From assembly GCF_018130385.1 (NCBI RefSeq), contig NZ_JAFCLU010000010.1, positions 62,001 through 126,000 on the forward strand: a stretch of DNA of 64,000 bases, written 5' to 3'. The notes beneath the pieces are model-generated. The model made no database searches. It was not told the DNA's origin and worked only from the letters and a program-made list of their open reading frames with translations. Source of the stretch: Bradyrhizobium sp. AUGA SZCCT0283. Lineage in GTDB: Bacteria; Pseudomonadota; Alphaproteobacteria; Rhizobiales; Xanthobacteraceae. A program made the position numbers and the translations under genes. Numbering within the stretch: position 1 is the first letter of the stretch; every line of letters starts with the position of its first letter. Below, piece after piece: positions 26,767 through 35,235 of the stretch.

Positions 26767-28281
26767 TCAGGCCGCAGTCGGTACGGTTGCAGGTGAGCAG
26801 ACGGCTTCGACCAGTTGCTCGAGTTCCTGTTCGCTCCGCGCAGCACCCCGCACATAGCGATCGGGACGAACCAGCGCGGCGTGGAGTTCATGTGCGCGCA
26901 GCCAGGACGCAAGATCGCCCGCATCCTCGCCGGTCAGCAGCTCTGTTCCCGCGTGCGCAAGCGCGGCGCGGATATGCGCGGAAAGTGCAGCGGCCTTATC
27001 GACCAGGAGGACATTTGCGTAGCCGGTCCGATCGTCGCTTCGGCGGCCATCGGCGAGCGTAAATTGCGGCGCGAGATGGCCGGCGAGGGGAAATGAGCCG
27101 ATCGCAAGACCGGGGCCGAGCGGGGGTTTGCGTACCTCGAGCTTTACCGGCGCGTTCTCGCGCGCCTCACCGGCGGCAAGACCAGCCTCCATGGCCTTGG
27201 TGTTGATCACGCCGCCCAAGCGGATCGCGAGCTCGATGAATTCACGAACATGCGGTGAGCGTTCGCTCTGATACGTGTCGAGCAGCCTCATATCGGCTTG
27301 TCCGGCAATGATGTCGCGAAGCTTCCAGGCGAGATTGGCAACGTCGCGAATGCCGGCGCACATCCCTTGGCCGAGGAAGGGCGGGGTCTGATGCGCTGAA
27401 TCGCCGGCGAGCAGCAGGCGTCCGTTGCGCCATTGCCTGGCGATCGCCGAATGAAAGGTGTAGACAGCGGCGCGCTCGATCTCGGCCTCATCAGGTGTGA
27501 TCCAGCGCGACAAAAGCTCCCAGATCCTGGCGTTCTGCGTCACGGCCTGGGCCCCCTCGTCCGGGTGCACCGTAATCTCCCAGCGCCGGCGGTTGCCCGT
27601 GCCGCGAATATAGGTTGCCGGCCGCCGCGGATCACAATGCTGGACGCTGTAGTCGCCGAGATCGGACCGGTCGCGCTGCAGCAGGGCGTCGATCACGAGC
27701 CAGCGCTCGTGAAAGCCGAGGTCGTCCATGCCTGAGCCGATGAAGCGCCGCACCAGCGATCGAGCCCCGTCGCAACCGACGACGTATGCGGCGCGCACTT
27801 CGGCGAGCTGCCCGTTGGACAGATCCTCATATCGCACGCGAACGCCGCCTTCGTCCTCATCCAGTGCGAACACGTCACAGCGGTTGCGCAGCTCGACCTG
27901 CGGCCAGCGCCGCAAGCCGTTGATCAGAATGTCTTCGAGATCGGGCTGGTGGAAGCGATAGCTGAGATGCCAGCCCATTGGGGTGAGTTCTTGCGAGCGC
28001 GGCCAGTCGAGGATCAGGTGGCCGTTAGCATCGAGGAACCGCATCCCCGGGCTCAGGATGACATGCGGGAGGATGTCTTCGGCCAGCCCGATCGTCTGGA
28101 ACACGCGCATGCATTCGTCGTCGTAGTGCACAGCGCGGGGCAGGTGATAGGCCCGTGCCTCGCGCTCCAGGACCAGGGTCCGCACGCCGCACAGACCGAG
28201 CAGGTTGGCAAGCGTCGCCCCGACCGGACCGCGCCCGACGATCACCACGTCGAATTCCGAAGAAGCGGATTTATGTTGCAT
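26767..28281 (-). CDS. FAD-dependent aromatic hydroxylase (MhpA-like)
   Basis: A class A flavoprotein monooxygenase of 504 residues, likely to hydroxylate a phenolic acid. FAD binding: VVIVGRGPVGATLANLLG near residue 12, a GD motif LLAGDSAHQTPPFLGQGMC near 285, and the middle substrate region in between. The C-terminal thioredoxin-like extension of MhpA/PheA type is present and degraded in similarity. It is 29 bp upstream of the FAH gene. GAAGAG precedes the ATG. Substrate is not determined. Confidence 0.85.
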   Translation of the reverse strand: MQHKSASSEFDVVIVGRGPVGATLANLLGLCGVRTLVLEREARAYHLPRAVHYDDECMRVFQTIGLAEDILPHVILSPGMRFLDANGHLILDWPRSQELTPMGWHLSYRFHQPDLEDILINGLRRWPQVELRNRCDVFALDEDEGGVRVRYEDLSNGQLAEVRAAYVVGCDGARSLVRRFIGSGMDDLGFHERWLVIDALLQRDRSDLGDYSVQHCDPRRPATYIRGTGNRRRWEITVHPDEGAQAVTQNARIWELLSRWITPDEAEIERAAVYTFHSAIARQWRNGRLLLAGDSAHQTPPFLGQGMCAGIRDVANLAWKLRDIIAGQADMRLLDTYQSERSPHVREFIELAIRLGGVINTKAMEAGLAAGEARENAPVKLEVRKPPLGPGLAIGSFPLAGHLAPQFTLADGRRSDDRTGYANVLLVDKAAALSAHIRAALAHAGTELLTGEDAGDLASWLRAHELHAALVRPDRYVRGAARSEQELEQLVEAVCSPATVPTAA

Positions 28282-28372
28282 GGGGTATCTCTTCCCCAGG
28301 CATGCCCGGTCTTCAACGGCGCCGCGCCAAGTGTCCGCCAAGCGGACGGACAGGCAAAGGCCCCTCGTGCGA

Positions 28373-29164
28373 CTAGGCTTCGACCGGGATGGCGGCCGCG
28401 GCTTTGCGCAACGGCGCGACGAACTCGGCGATCGCTTCATCTAGCGAGAGCGCCGAGCGGATCCAGATGATCGAAATGCAGCCGAACACCACCTCGTCGC
28501 GGACGATCGGGACGGCGATCGAAGCCGTCTTGGGATTGTATTCGCCTTCGTTCCGGATCGCGTAGCCCCGTTGCGCGGTCTCCGCGATCATGCGCGACAG
28601 GCGGTCGGCTTCGAGAAAGGGGCGATCATCGGCCTCATCGATGCGGCGCAGATGGTTGATGATCACGTCGCGCTCGCGCGGCGCGCAGGCCGCGAGATAG
28701 GCGCGTCCGGCTGAGGTCCTCAGCACGGGTAACCGCCTGCCGATCATGCCGCGGTCGATCGAGAGCGGACTTCGCGAATGAGTCGTCTCCTGGATCACCA
28801 TCGACGCGTTCTCGTAAGTGGAGAGATCGACCGGCCAGACCAGGATCTTGCTCAGCTCGGCCAAATAGGGTGCCGCCGCCTGGCAGATCACCACGCCGGG
28901 ATCGTAACCGTCCCCCAGGCTGGAGGCGCGTCGTGTCACCCGGAAGCGATCGTCGCTTGCGCTACGCGCGACGTAGCCGAGCTCCTCCAGCGTCTCGAGC
29001 AGGCGATAGACGGTGGGGCGGGGGAGTTCGAGCTGCCGGGCGACGTCGCCGGCGCGGATGCCGCCGGAGCGATTGATCTCATGCAGAACGTCGAGGCCGC
29101 GCTTGATGGCGCGGACGCCCTCTGGCTGCCGTGGTCTTCCGGACCGCGTCCGCTCCTTGGACAC
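28373..29164 (-). CDS. IclR-family transcriptional regulator
   Basis: 263 residues. N-terminal winged helix: AGDVARQLELPRPTVYRLLE. C-terminal IclR effector domain includes GRRLPVLRTSAGRAYLA and TASIAVPIVRDEVVFGCISI. It precedes the FAD hydroxylase, reading the same way, and faces the divergent dioxygenase gene at 29345, so it probably controls both. The MhpR/HcaR-like IclR group commonly controls aromatic catabolism. Confidence 0.88.
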   Translation of the reverse strand: MSKERTRSGRPRQPEGVRAIKRGLDVLHEINRSGGIRAGDVARQLELPRPTVYRLLETLEELGYVARSASDDRFRVTRRASSLGDGYDPGVVICQAAAPYLAELSKILVWPVDLSTYENASMVIQETTHSRSPLSIDRGMIGRRLPVLRTSAGRAYLAACAPRERDVIINHLRRIDEADDRPFLEADRLSRMIAETAQRGYAIRNEGEYNPKTASIAVPIVRDEVVFGCISIIWIRSALSLDEAIAEFVAPLRKAAAAIPVEA

Positions 29165-29283
29165 TTAAAGATTCCTCCCTTGTCCGGCCTCGAGCCGCCG
29201 ATATCGTCGTTGATAACGCGAGGCGTCTGCACAAACAAAAGTGTACCGTAGGATGGCGCGGCGTTGGTACCAAATTCGAAGAG

Positions 29284-29304
29284 GTTGCGATGGCGCACCG
29301 CAAC
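29284..29304. promoter_or_regulatory. Dyad in IclR/dioxygenase intergenic region
   Basis: GTTGCG at 29284-29289 and CGCAAC at 29299-29304 form a 6-bp inverted repeat with a 9-bp spacer, about 40 bp before the dioxygenase start. It could be an IclR operator; this is a guess from position. Confidence 0.35.
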
Positions 29305-29344
29305 GGAGGCGGTTCTCAAAGTGTGATCCCTAGGAGGACGTGGC

Positions 29345-30328
29345 ATGGAAATCACTGCGCTGGGCTATATCGGGGTCAACTCCTCGCAACTGGACCAATG
29401 GAGCCAGATGGCGACGGACCTGCTCGGGATGCAGCAGGTCGATCGCGGCGGCGGCATACGCGCTTTCCGCATGGACGACCGCAAGCAGCGGCTGATCGTC
29501 GACGGCAGCAGCGATGCCGGCCTGGGCGTGATGGGCTGGGAAGTGCCAACGAGCGCCGAGCTCGATCGTCTTGCCGGCCGGCTTGACGATCACGGCGTCA
29601 AGGTCACCCGCGGATCGCGCGCGCTGGCGGACGAGCGACACGTGGCTGAGCTGATCTTGTTCAGGGATCCCGCGGGCAATCCGCTCGAAGCGTTCTGCCA
29701 GCCGGAGCTTGCTTCCGATCCCTTCAAGCCCGGACGGCCGATCTCGGGCTTCCGGACCGGCGCGCTCGGGATGGGGCATGCAGTCCTGAACGTAGAGGAA
29801 GTCGAGCCGCTGCTACCATTTTATCGCGATCTGCTGGGCTTCAAGGTGTCTGACTTCGGACTGAAGCCTTACAAGCTCTATTTCTTTCACGTCAACGGCC
29901 GCCATCACAGCTTTGCCATGGTGGGCTCGGGGCGCCGCGCAATGCATCATTTCATGGTCGAGGTCGGCAGCCTCGACGATGTCGGGCAGGGCTATGACCT
30001 CGCGCAGATGGATGAGGGCCGCATTGCATATTCGCTCGGACGCCATACCAACGATCACATGACCTCGTTCTACGTCAACACACCCTCGGGCTTCTTCATC
30101 GAATATGGTTGGGGCGGGCGCGTCATCGATCCCGCGACCTGGCAGCCGCATGAGACCTTCGACGGACCCTCGCTATGGGGGCACGAGCGCCTGCACATGC
30201 CAGAGGAGCAGCGCAAGCGCTTGCGTGAGATGCGGCTGTCGGCCGCAGCGCGCGGCGTTCGCGTGCCCGATCCGAGCGTGCCGCCATTGAACTGCCCGTG
30301 GCTCGACGGGGTGATTGCGCGGGAATGA
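29345..30328 (+). CDS. Type I extradiol dioxygenase (BphC-like, two VOC domains)
   Basis: It is predicted to cleave a catechol beside the two hydroxyls with Fe(II). The protein is 327 residues in two VOC halves. In the C-terminal half the metal ligands of BphC type fall at His145 (GMGHAVL), His201 or His202 (MHHFMVEV) and Glu253 (FIEYGWG). Further catalytic positions also match: the paired histidines at 187-188, a histidine at 234 or 238, and a tyrosine at 243. GGAGG stands before the ATG. It is divergent from the IclR-hydroxylase-FAH operon and completes a hydroxylase-dioxygenase-hydrolase route. Confidence 0.9.
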   Translation: MEITALGYIGVNSSQLDQWSQMATDLLGMQQVDRGGGIRAFRMDDRKQRLIVDGSSDAGLGVMGWEVPTSAELDRLAGRLDDHGVKVTRGSRALADERHVAELILFRDPAGNPLEAFCQPELASDPFKPGRPISGFRTGALGMGHAVLNVEEVEPLLPFYRDLLGFKVSDFGLKPYKLYFFHVNGRHHSFAMVGSGRRAMHHFMVEVGSLDDVGQGYDLAQMDEGRIAYSLGRHTNDHMTSFYVNTPSGFFIEYGWGGRVIDPATWQPHETFDGPSLWGHERLHMPEEQRKRLREMRLSAAARGVRVPDPSVPPLNCPWLDGVIARE

Positions 30329-30364
30329 GCAGAACCTTGCGCCTCGAGGAAGGCCTCGGCGCCT

Positions 30365-30973
30365 TCAGCCCTTCGAGCCAGAGCCCCTCAGTGCGTCCCA
30401 CACGGCCTGGTTAGCGTGATCGAAGGCCTTGCGCGACTCTGCGAGTGCAGTGCTCAGCACCGACCATGAATCGCTTCCCGCCTGGTTGAGCTTTTGCAGG
30501 CGTGCTTCGGCTTCGGAAGCATCGGCCTTCATTTGCTGAAGCGCGGCCTCGAGATCGGCGCGACGGGCCTCAGCCACTTTGCCCGCCGCTACCTTGAATT
30601 TGTCCGCCGCCTCGCGCCAGGCTTTTGCTTGCGCGGCAGCGATGTCCTTGAACGTGGCCTGCTGCTGCTCGATCTGCTTGCCGGCGCTTTCGAAATAGGT
30701 TTGCACCTGGGCTTCGAATCCGTTCCACTGCTTGTCCAGTTCCGTCTTGGCACGCGCCCAGGCAGCTTCGCCCGATTCGGCTTGTGTCTTAAGCAGCGCC
30801 TGAAACTCGTCGCGGCGCTTCTTCAGATCTGCGATGATCTCATCCGCCTTCTCCTTGGAGTCGGCCTTGGCCTGACTGGCTTTGATCTCGAGCGAAGCCA
30901 ACGCAGCGTCCATCTCGTCGATCCGCTCCTTGGTCCAATTCAGATATAAATGCATGCTGCTCTGCTCTGTCAT
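30365..30973 (-). CDS. Alanine/lysine-rich coiled-coil protein
   Basis: 202 residues, nearly all amphipathic helix with heptad character from about residue 20 to 180. It has no signal or membrane segment. It resembles phasin-like and apolipoprotein-like proteins in composition, with repeated AxxAxxKAxx helices. ATG at 30973 is six bases from GGAG; the ATG at 30979 overlaps that site. The function is unknown; association with lipid or storage granules is possible given the patatin and hydroxybutyrate genes nearby. Confidence 0.65.
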   Translation of the reverse strand: MTEQSSMHLYLNWTKERIDEMDAALASLEIKASQAKADSKEKADEIIADLKKRRDEFQALLKTQAESGEAAWARAKTELDKQWNGFEAQVQTYFESAGKQIEQQQATFKDIAAAQAKAWREAADKFKVAAGKVAEARRADLEAALQQMKADASEAEARLQKLNQAGSDSWSVLSTALAESRKAFDHANQAVWDALRGSGSKG

Positions 30974-31079
30974 GACCATCTCCGTTGATTAGCCAATGTA
31001 TCATTTCTGAGCTTGGCCTTGCTCACGTTGACCTGAGTCAAGTTCCGATGCGATTTTGTGGTGCGACTTGGCTGGACGG

Positions 31080-31682
31080 TTAGTGGCGATTTGCCCCTTG
31101 CCTACCGACTCTGGGCGGTTCGAGCATAACCTCCTTCAAGTGATCGCCATTGGCGATGACGACAACGAAGTTGAGTTTGCCGTCCTGCTTCGTCAGGCCC
31201 CCGGCGAGAGCGCTTCCCTCGGCAGCTTTCTCGGCGATGCGCACGGCATCCGACAGCTCCTGCTTAACTGACTTCATGGCAACGATGTTGCCCAGATCCT
31301 CTCGGTCGAGCTCCCTCAGCGATGACGAAATTTCTTTTTCAGTAATGCTTCCGGTGTTCGCATCTATGACATTTTCCCAAATTCGCTCATTTTTTACCGT
31401 CCGCACCCGATAAACGGACGGACCGGATATCTCAAAGCTGACGTCCGCAGTCCTTGAACCGTCATGTAAATGCTCGGCGATCGCTACGGCCTCACTGAGG
31501 GGTATTTTTATGGTGCGAAATTGCTCGAGCAGGCGATGAATTGCTGCCTCCTCTGCATCGCGCTGCGCGGCTACGCCTCGATTTGCGGCATCCAAAGGTG
31601 CATGGGTGACATCGGCTATCGCGCCCGTAGCAGCAAGCGTGGCGGACCAAACGATAATCGCTAACAGTTGCTTCTTCGACAT
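31080..31682 (-). CDS. Secreted protein with two PepSY-like units
   Basis: 200 residues. It begins with a signal segment (MSKKQLLAIIVWSATLAATG). Two PepSY-like stretches follow: YRVRTVKNERIWENVIDANT in the first and a second ending in VVVIANGDHLKEVMLEPP. PepSY domains often inhibit proteases or sense envelope state. The function here is unknown. It follows the membrane-anchored protein at 31706-32455 by 23 bp and reads the same way. Confidence 0.65.
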   Translation of the reverse strand: MSKKQLLAIIVWSATLAATGAIADVTHAPLDAANRGVAAQRDAEEAAIHRLLEQFRTIKIPLSEAVAIAEHLHDGSRTADVSFEISGPSVYRVRTVKNERIWENVIDANTGSITEKEISSSLRELDREDLGNIVAMKSVKQELSDAVRIAEKAAEGSALAGGLTKQDGKLNFVVVIANGDHLKEVMLEPPRVGRQGANRH

Positions 31683-31705
31683 GAGGTACATCCTGTAGCT
31701 CAAGG

Positions 31706-32455
31706 TCAAAACTGACCGGTGGCCTTATTGGTGTGTGTGCGAGGGTGCGTGACGGCGTATCGACAAGAACCTTGGCCATGGCTCAGTAAACCGCACCATT
31801 CGGGAGCAGTGTCGAAATCGAGAGGGGTACCGAAACTGGGCTGCCGAGCAGATCGCCGTCGCTTCTCGGACCTGGCCTGAGCGAGATTGCGTCGGGGCTT
31901 CGATGCGAACCTGCCCCGCCTCCTGCTTGAGACGGCCTGATCGGGAACTCCCGAAGCTAACTGCGCCAACGTTTCACGGACATGGGTCGAGATCGCGGGG
32001 CTCTCGTCACTCGCATCGGTTTGCTCGGACAATGACGCGGGCGGCTGTTGTACAGCATCGGCGACATCAGAGCTGAGTGGCGGCGAGGGGGCTGCGGCAA
32101 TCTCCTTGTCCGGGAGAATAGGCAGGAAGCCGGGCTGGCTGGTATCGATGACAACTGCTTCCGGTCCCTTCAGCTCGGAGGTGATCCGAATCGGCGGAAG
32201 CGTAGAATGCGAAACGATGAGCTTGCTTGGCAGGGGCGTGGGCAGCAGCGAATCGGCAGCAAAGAGCAGCACGAGCAACGCTCCGCCGACCCAAAGAAAG
32301 TAATCGCGTACCGGAGTTTGAGCATCGACTGAGTCACGCGCACGCATTGACAAGACGGATTTTCTGCTCACAGCGCCCGGCTCCCGCGCTGAAGCCCCTT
32401 GGGCGCGATCCAGGACCGCTCGCCGGCTGTTCGGCCTGATGCGGACGACATGCAT
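31706..32455 (-). CDS. Single-pass membrane protein with proline/serine-rich periplasmic part
   Basis: About 249 residues if started at 32455 (CGGAAG lies a few bases upstream); ATG at 32350 is the alternative, but with poor RBS. A membrane helix (DYFLWVGGALLVLLFAADSL) is followed by a long proline-rich part and a basic end. No family is recognised. The gene lies between the operator-preceded 69-residue gene and the PepSY gene, same strand, and may belong to that unit. Confidence 0.55.
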   Translation of the reverse strand: MHVVRIRPNSRRAVLDRAQGASAREPGAVSRKSVLSMRARDSVDAQTPVRDYFLWVGGALLVLLFAADSLLPTPLPSKLIVSHSTLPPIRITSELKGPEAVVIDTSQPGFLPILPDKEIAAAPSPPLSSDVADAVQQPPASLSEQTDASDESPAISTHVRETLAQLASGVPDQAVSSRRRGRFASKPRRNLAQARSEKRRRSARQPSFGTPLDFDTAPEWCGLLSHGQGSCRYAVTHPRTHTNKATGQF

Positions 32456-32576
32456 TGCTTCCGTTTCGATTTCAGATGGCCAACGGCCGCGGATGCAGGT
32501 GCGTGAGCTTGGTGTGGCGCAAGCCAGACGTTGACCGAATGGATGATGCAATCGCGAGCGAGGAGAAGGGCTGACG

Positions 32577-32786
32577 TCATGGAGTGGCCCTCCGCCGCGG
32601 GGCACGCCGCCCGATCGGTGCCGCCTCTCGATCGATGAGCGCGTGCAGCCAGGCAAGCAAGGAAATCGTAACGCCCAGCAGCAAGCTCAGGCCCACGAGA
32701 GACAGAGCCACGACCAGGTTCAGGGACGCGAGCGCAAGCCCCGGCCACGGATTTTCCTTTGCGAGCGACCACAAAAGCGTTGACAT
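32577..32786 (-). CDS. Small hydrophobic membrane protein (69 residues)
   Basis: It has one or two membrane helices (residues about 16-47) and an arginine-rich C-terminus (RRAPRRR). The CGGAGG ribosome-binding site lies 7 bases before its ATG. The 17-bp palindrome at 32804-32820 is 17 bp before the start codon, and TTGACAC at 32845-32851 is further upstream, so this gene is the first in a unit repressible at that site. The function is unknown. Confidence 0.65.
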   Translation of the reverse strand: MSTLLWSLAKENPWPGLALASLNLVVALSLVGLSLLLGVTISLLAWLHALIDREAAPIGRRAPRRRATP

Positions 32787-32803
32787 TTTCAGCCTCCGAA
32801 ATA

Positions 32804-32820
32804 AACTATACCGTATAGTT
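32804..32820 (-). promoter_or_regulatory. Palindromic operator, copy 1 (AACTATACNGTATAGTT)
   Basis: Perfect 8-bp inverted arms around one base. On the minus strand TTGACA ends 25 bp before it, and TTATTTCGGAGG follows it. It lies in front of the small membrane gene at 32786. Copies 2 and 3 are at 35102 and 44196. Confidence 0.85.
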
Positions 32821-32948
32821 CATATACACTCTGGACTGCGGGGGGTGTCAATAGCGAAGACTCACAAGCGCGTGTTCAGACTGTTTTTGAAGGGCGGGTG
32901 AATCGGAGCGTGACGCTGCGTTTCCCTCAGCAGAAGAAAGGATTCTGT

Positions 32949-33236
32949 ATGTTCAAGTTCACATCGGTCGTGATGCTGGCAGTGTTGTTCGGCAATGGGG
33001 CTGCCTTTGCGCAGGAGAACCGCGGCACTCCCGAGCAGAGGGCCGCATGCGCGCCCGACGCTTTCCGGCTGTGCGTTAGCTACATCCCTGACGCCACGAA
33101 TGTGGAGGCCTGTCTCAGGCAAAGAAAGTCAGACCTGAGCGATGCTTGCAGAGCTGTCTTCGAGCACGCTGCCGCCGCTACTTCGGGCAGGACCGTAGGG
33201 TCGCTCCGCTCCCGCGGCGCGAGAGATGAGGAATGA
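32949..33236 (+). CDS. Small secreted cysteine-containing protein
   Basis: 95 residues. The signal peptide MFKFTSVVMLAVLFGNGAAF is followed by a short domain with four cysteines (RAACAPDAFRLC, VEACLRQRK, SDACRAVF), a pattern seen in many small secreted proteins of bradyrhizobia. AAAGGA lies before the ATG at 32949. Its stop overlaps the start of the next gene (ATGA). Confidence 0.7.
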   Translation: MFKFTSVVMLAVLFGNGAAFAQENRGTPEQRAACAPDAFRLCVSYIPDATNVEACLRQRKSDLSDACRAVFEHAAAATSGRTVGSLRSRGARDEE

Positions 33237-33679
33237 TCCGCATGAACACATTTTATGTTCCCGCTTTCGCCGCGTTCGGGGGCTCGGCCTTCGGAGCGAT
33301 CTCCACGATCGTGACTGGCTGGGTGACTCGGCGCCGCAGGCTTCGCGAGCGCCACTACGCCCGGTCAATTTCCAAGCGCGAGCGGCTCTATCGAAGCTTC
33401 ATCGAGGAAGCCTCCCGACTCTACGCCGACGCGCTCGTCAACGACAAATCCGAGATTCCGCAACTGGTCAATCTGTATGCGCTCATAGGGCGGATGAGGA
33501 TTCTGTCCAGCGATCAAGTAGTTCAAGCCGCGGAGCGGGCAGGTCGCCTGATCATCGAAACCTACCTGTCACCAAACCGCGAATTTGTCGATCTGCCTGA
33601 GTTCATGGAGGAAATGGATCCCTTGCGTGGCTTCGGGGAAGCCTGCCGACGCGAATTGCATTCGATCCCATCTCGCTGA
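33233..33679 (+). CDS. Membrane-anchored helical protein of unknown function
   Basis: 148 residues. One N-terminal membrane segment (residues about 7-28) leads into a basic stretch (RRRRLRERHYARS) and a helical cytoplasmic part. The ATG at 33233 overlaps the previous stop; the ATG at 33242 has better RBS spacing (GAGG). No family is recognised. It is followed by the TetR gene at 33691, 11 bp on, and may be regulated with it. Confidence 0.6.
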   Translation: MIRMNTFYVPAFAAFGGSAFGAISTIVTGWVTRRRRLRERHYARSISKRERLYRSFIEEASRLYADALVNDKSEIPQLVNLYALIGRMRILSSDQVVQAAERAGRLIIETYLSPNREFVDLPEFMEEMDPLRGFGEACRRELHSIPSR

Positions 33680-33690
33680 GGTCCCAAGCG

Positions 33691-34341
33691 ATGCAGGAGC
33701 GGATACGCCAAGCCAGATCGTCGTGCATTCGTCGGCGGATCATACAAGCAGCGATCCGATTGCACCGCGAGATCGGTTTCAAGAAGACGACCGTCGCCGA
33801 TATCGCTCGCGCAGCGTCGATGTCGCCCGCTAACGTCTACCGCTTCTTCCCTTCAAAGCAGGCGATCGACGAGGCAGCCGTGGCGGACCTGTTCGAACAA
33901 GTCTCCGCGGCTGCAACGCTGGCGGTTCGCGGCGGCTCCGCTCTGGAGCGTCTAACGGCAGCGTTGAGGGCAATCTCGCAGCTGCACGAACATCGGCTGG
34001 AGAACGACAGCAATCGACATGAATTGGTCGTTGCGGCGGTACGCGAGAACTGGCCGGTCGCCCTGTCGCACACAGACCGGATCCGAGGGCTTGTACGCGC
34101 GATCATTGCTGCCGGACAGGCGAGCGGCGAGCTGCGACCGGGAAATCCAATGGCCATGACCTGGTGCCTGCTTGAAGCCATGGACGGATATCTCAGCCCG
34201 TCGCGGATCAACGCAGCTACCGCTCGGCCCACTTTTGACGAGATGATGGGTTTCTGCGCAGGCGCCCTGCGTCATGCTCCGTGGGGTCAGTCGATTGACC
34301 TGGCCGCCGACTTGCGTCCCAAAGCCGTGGCGCAAAGATAG
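33691..34341 (+). CDS. TetR/AcrR-family regulator A
   Basis: 216 residues. The HTH is at GFKKTTVADIARAASMSPAN followed by VYRFFPSKQAID. The C-terminal ligand domain is not assignable. It is convergent with the second TetR gene at 34363-35025. Its target is unknown; the three palindromes could belong to either TetR, though regulator B sits beside one of them. Confidence 0.85.
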   Translation: MQERIRQARSSCIRRRIIQAAIRLHREIGFKKTTVADIARAASMSPANVYRFFPSKQAIDEAAVADLFEQVSAAATLAVRGGSALERLTAALRAISQLHEHRLENDSNRHELVVAAVRENWPVALSHTDRIRGLVRAIIAAGQASGELRPGNPMAMTWCLLEAMDGYLSPSRINAATARPTFDEMMGFCAGALRHAPWGQSIDLAADLRPKAVAQR

Positions 34342-34362
34342 CGAGCGGGCTCTGCAGCTGAT

Positions 34363-35025
34363 TCACGGCCTCCAGTCTGCCTCGCAAGCCGCAAGAAAGA
34401 AATTGACCCGTTCGTGCAGGAACGTCGGCAGCTCTTTTCTGAGATCCTTCAGTTCCTCACCCATCAGAGATCTCATGAGCATCGGAAGCAGGATGAGATC
34501 CATGAACATCTGCGCGGTTGCAACGCTCCGCTTTGCGCTGAAAGGTCCTTTTGATGAGCGTGCAACCCTCTGCGTTGCCTCGTTCAAGAGCTGCGAAACT
34601 GCCCCAGCCGCGCGGTCGCGCGCCGCGTCGTGAACATTTCGGCTCAACTCGGGAAATCGCCGCGCCTCGGCGATCGTTGCGCGCGTGAGGTCCAACGTGT
34701 CCTCGACGAATCTCTCGACGATCTCGATGCCGAGATTGGCGAGCTTTTCCTGGATGGTGCGGCCTGCCGGCGTGAACCCCTCGAAATCTGTCAATCCGTT
34801 GATGGTCCTGGCCACCACAGCCACGAACAGCGCCTCCTTCCCGGGGAAGTGGGCATAGATGGTCGGCTTGCTGGCAGGAGCCAACTCGGAGATATCGTCG
34901 ATACTGGCGCTCCGAAAGCCTTTCTCGAGAAAGAGCTGCTGGGCTGCATCGAGAATCCGCGCCTGGACGTCGCCAGCAAGGTCCTTGGGCGGTCTGCCGC
35001 GTTTCGGACTTTTGTTCTTTGCCAT
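34363..35025 (-). CDS. TetR/AcrR-family regulator B, candidate master of the palindrome regulon
   Basis: 220 residues. Basic N-terminus MAKNKSPKRGRPPKDLAG, then HTH SIDDISELAPASKPTIYAHF. The C-terminal domain (MFMDLILLPMLMRSL) resembles TetR_C_7-type regulators that sense hydrophobic ligands. GGGAG lies 6 bases before the ATG at 35025; the ATG at 35031 is too close. It is divergent from the kinase/RND operon, and the second palindrome lies in the gap between them, the usual layout of a repressor controlling a pump and itself. Confidence 0.85.
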   Translation of the reverse strand: MAKNKSPKRGRPPKDLAGDVQARILDAAQQLFLEKGFRSASIDDISELAPASKPTIYAHFPGKEALFVAVVARTINGLTDFEGFTPAGRTIQEKLANLGIEIVERFVEDTLDLTRATIAEARRFPELSRNVHDAARDRAAGAVSQLLNEATQRVARSSKGPFSAKRSVATAQMFMDLILLPMLMRSLMGEELKDLRKELPTFLHERVNFFLAACEADWRP

Positions 35026-35101
35026 CGTCATCTCCCAATCACGTGTCTGTGCGCGCCCATTTCCCACTTGACACGCTCGGGCGAGAAATGCAAGAAAACA
35101 A

Positions 35102-35118
35102 AAATATACGGTATAGTT
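35102..35118 (+). promoter_or_regulatory. Palindromic operator, copy 2
   Basis: One mismatch from the perfect palindrome: AAATATAC, G, GTATAGTT. TTGACA at 35068-35073 lies 28 bp before, and TTATTTC follows as in copy 1. It is in the divergent region between regulator B (35025) and the kinase gene (35236). Confidence 0.8.
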
Positions 35119-35235
35119 TATTTCTGGCCGCGGGCGGCTCTGATTACCAAGCCTGCGACAGCTTCTCCGGATGACTGGCCTGCGGCCGTGTGCGGGCTCG
35201 TTCCCAATCGTCCGGCACAACCTGAGGAGATCGTC

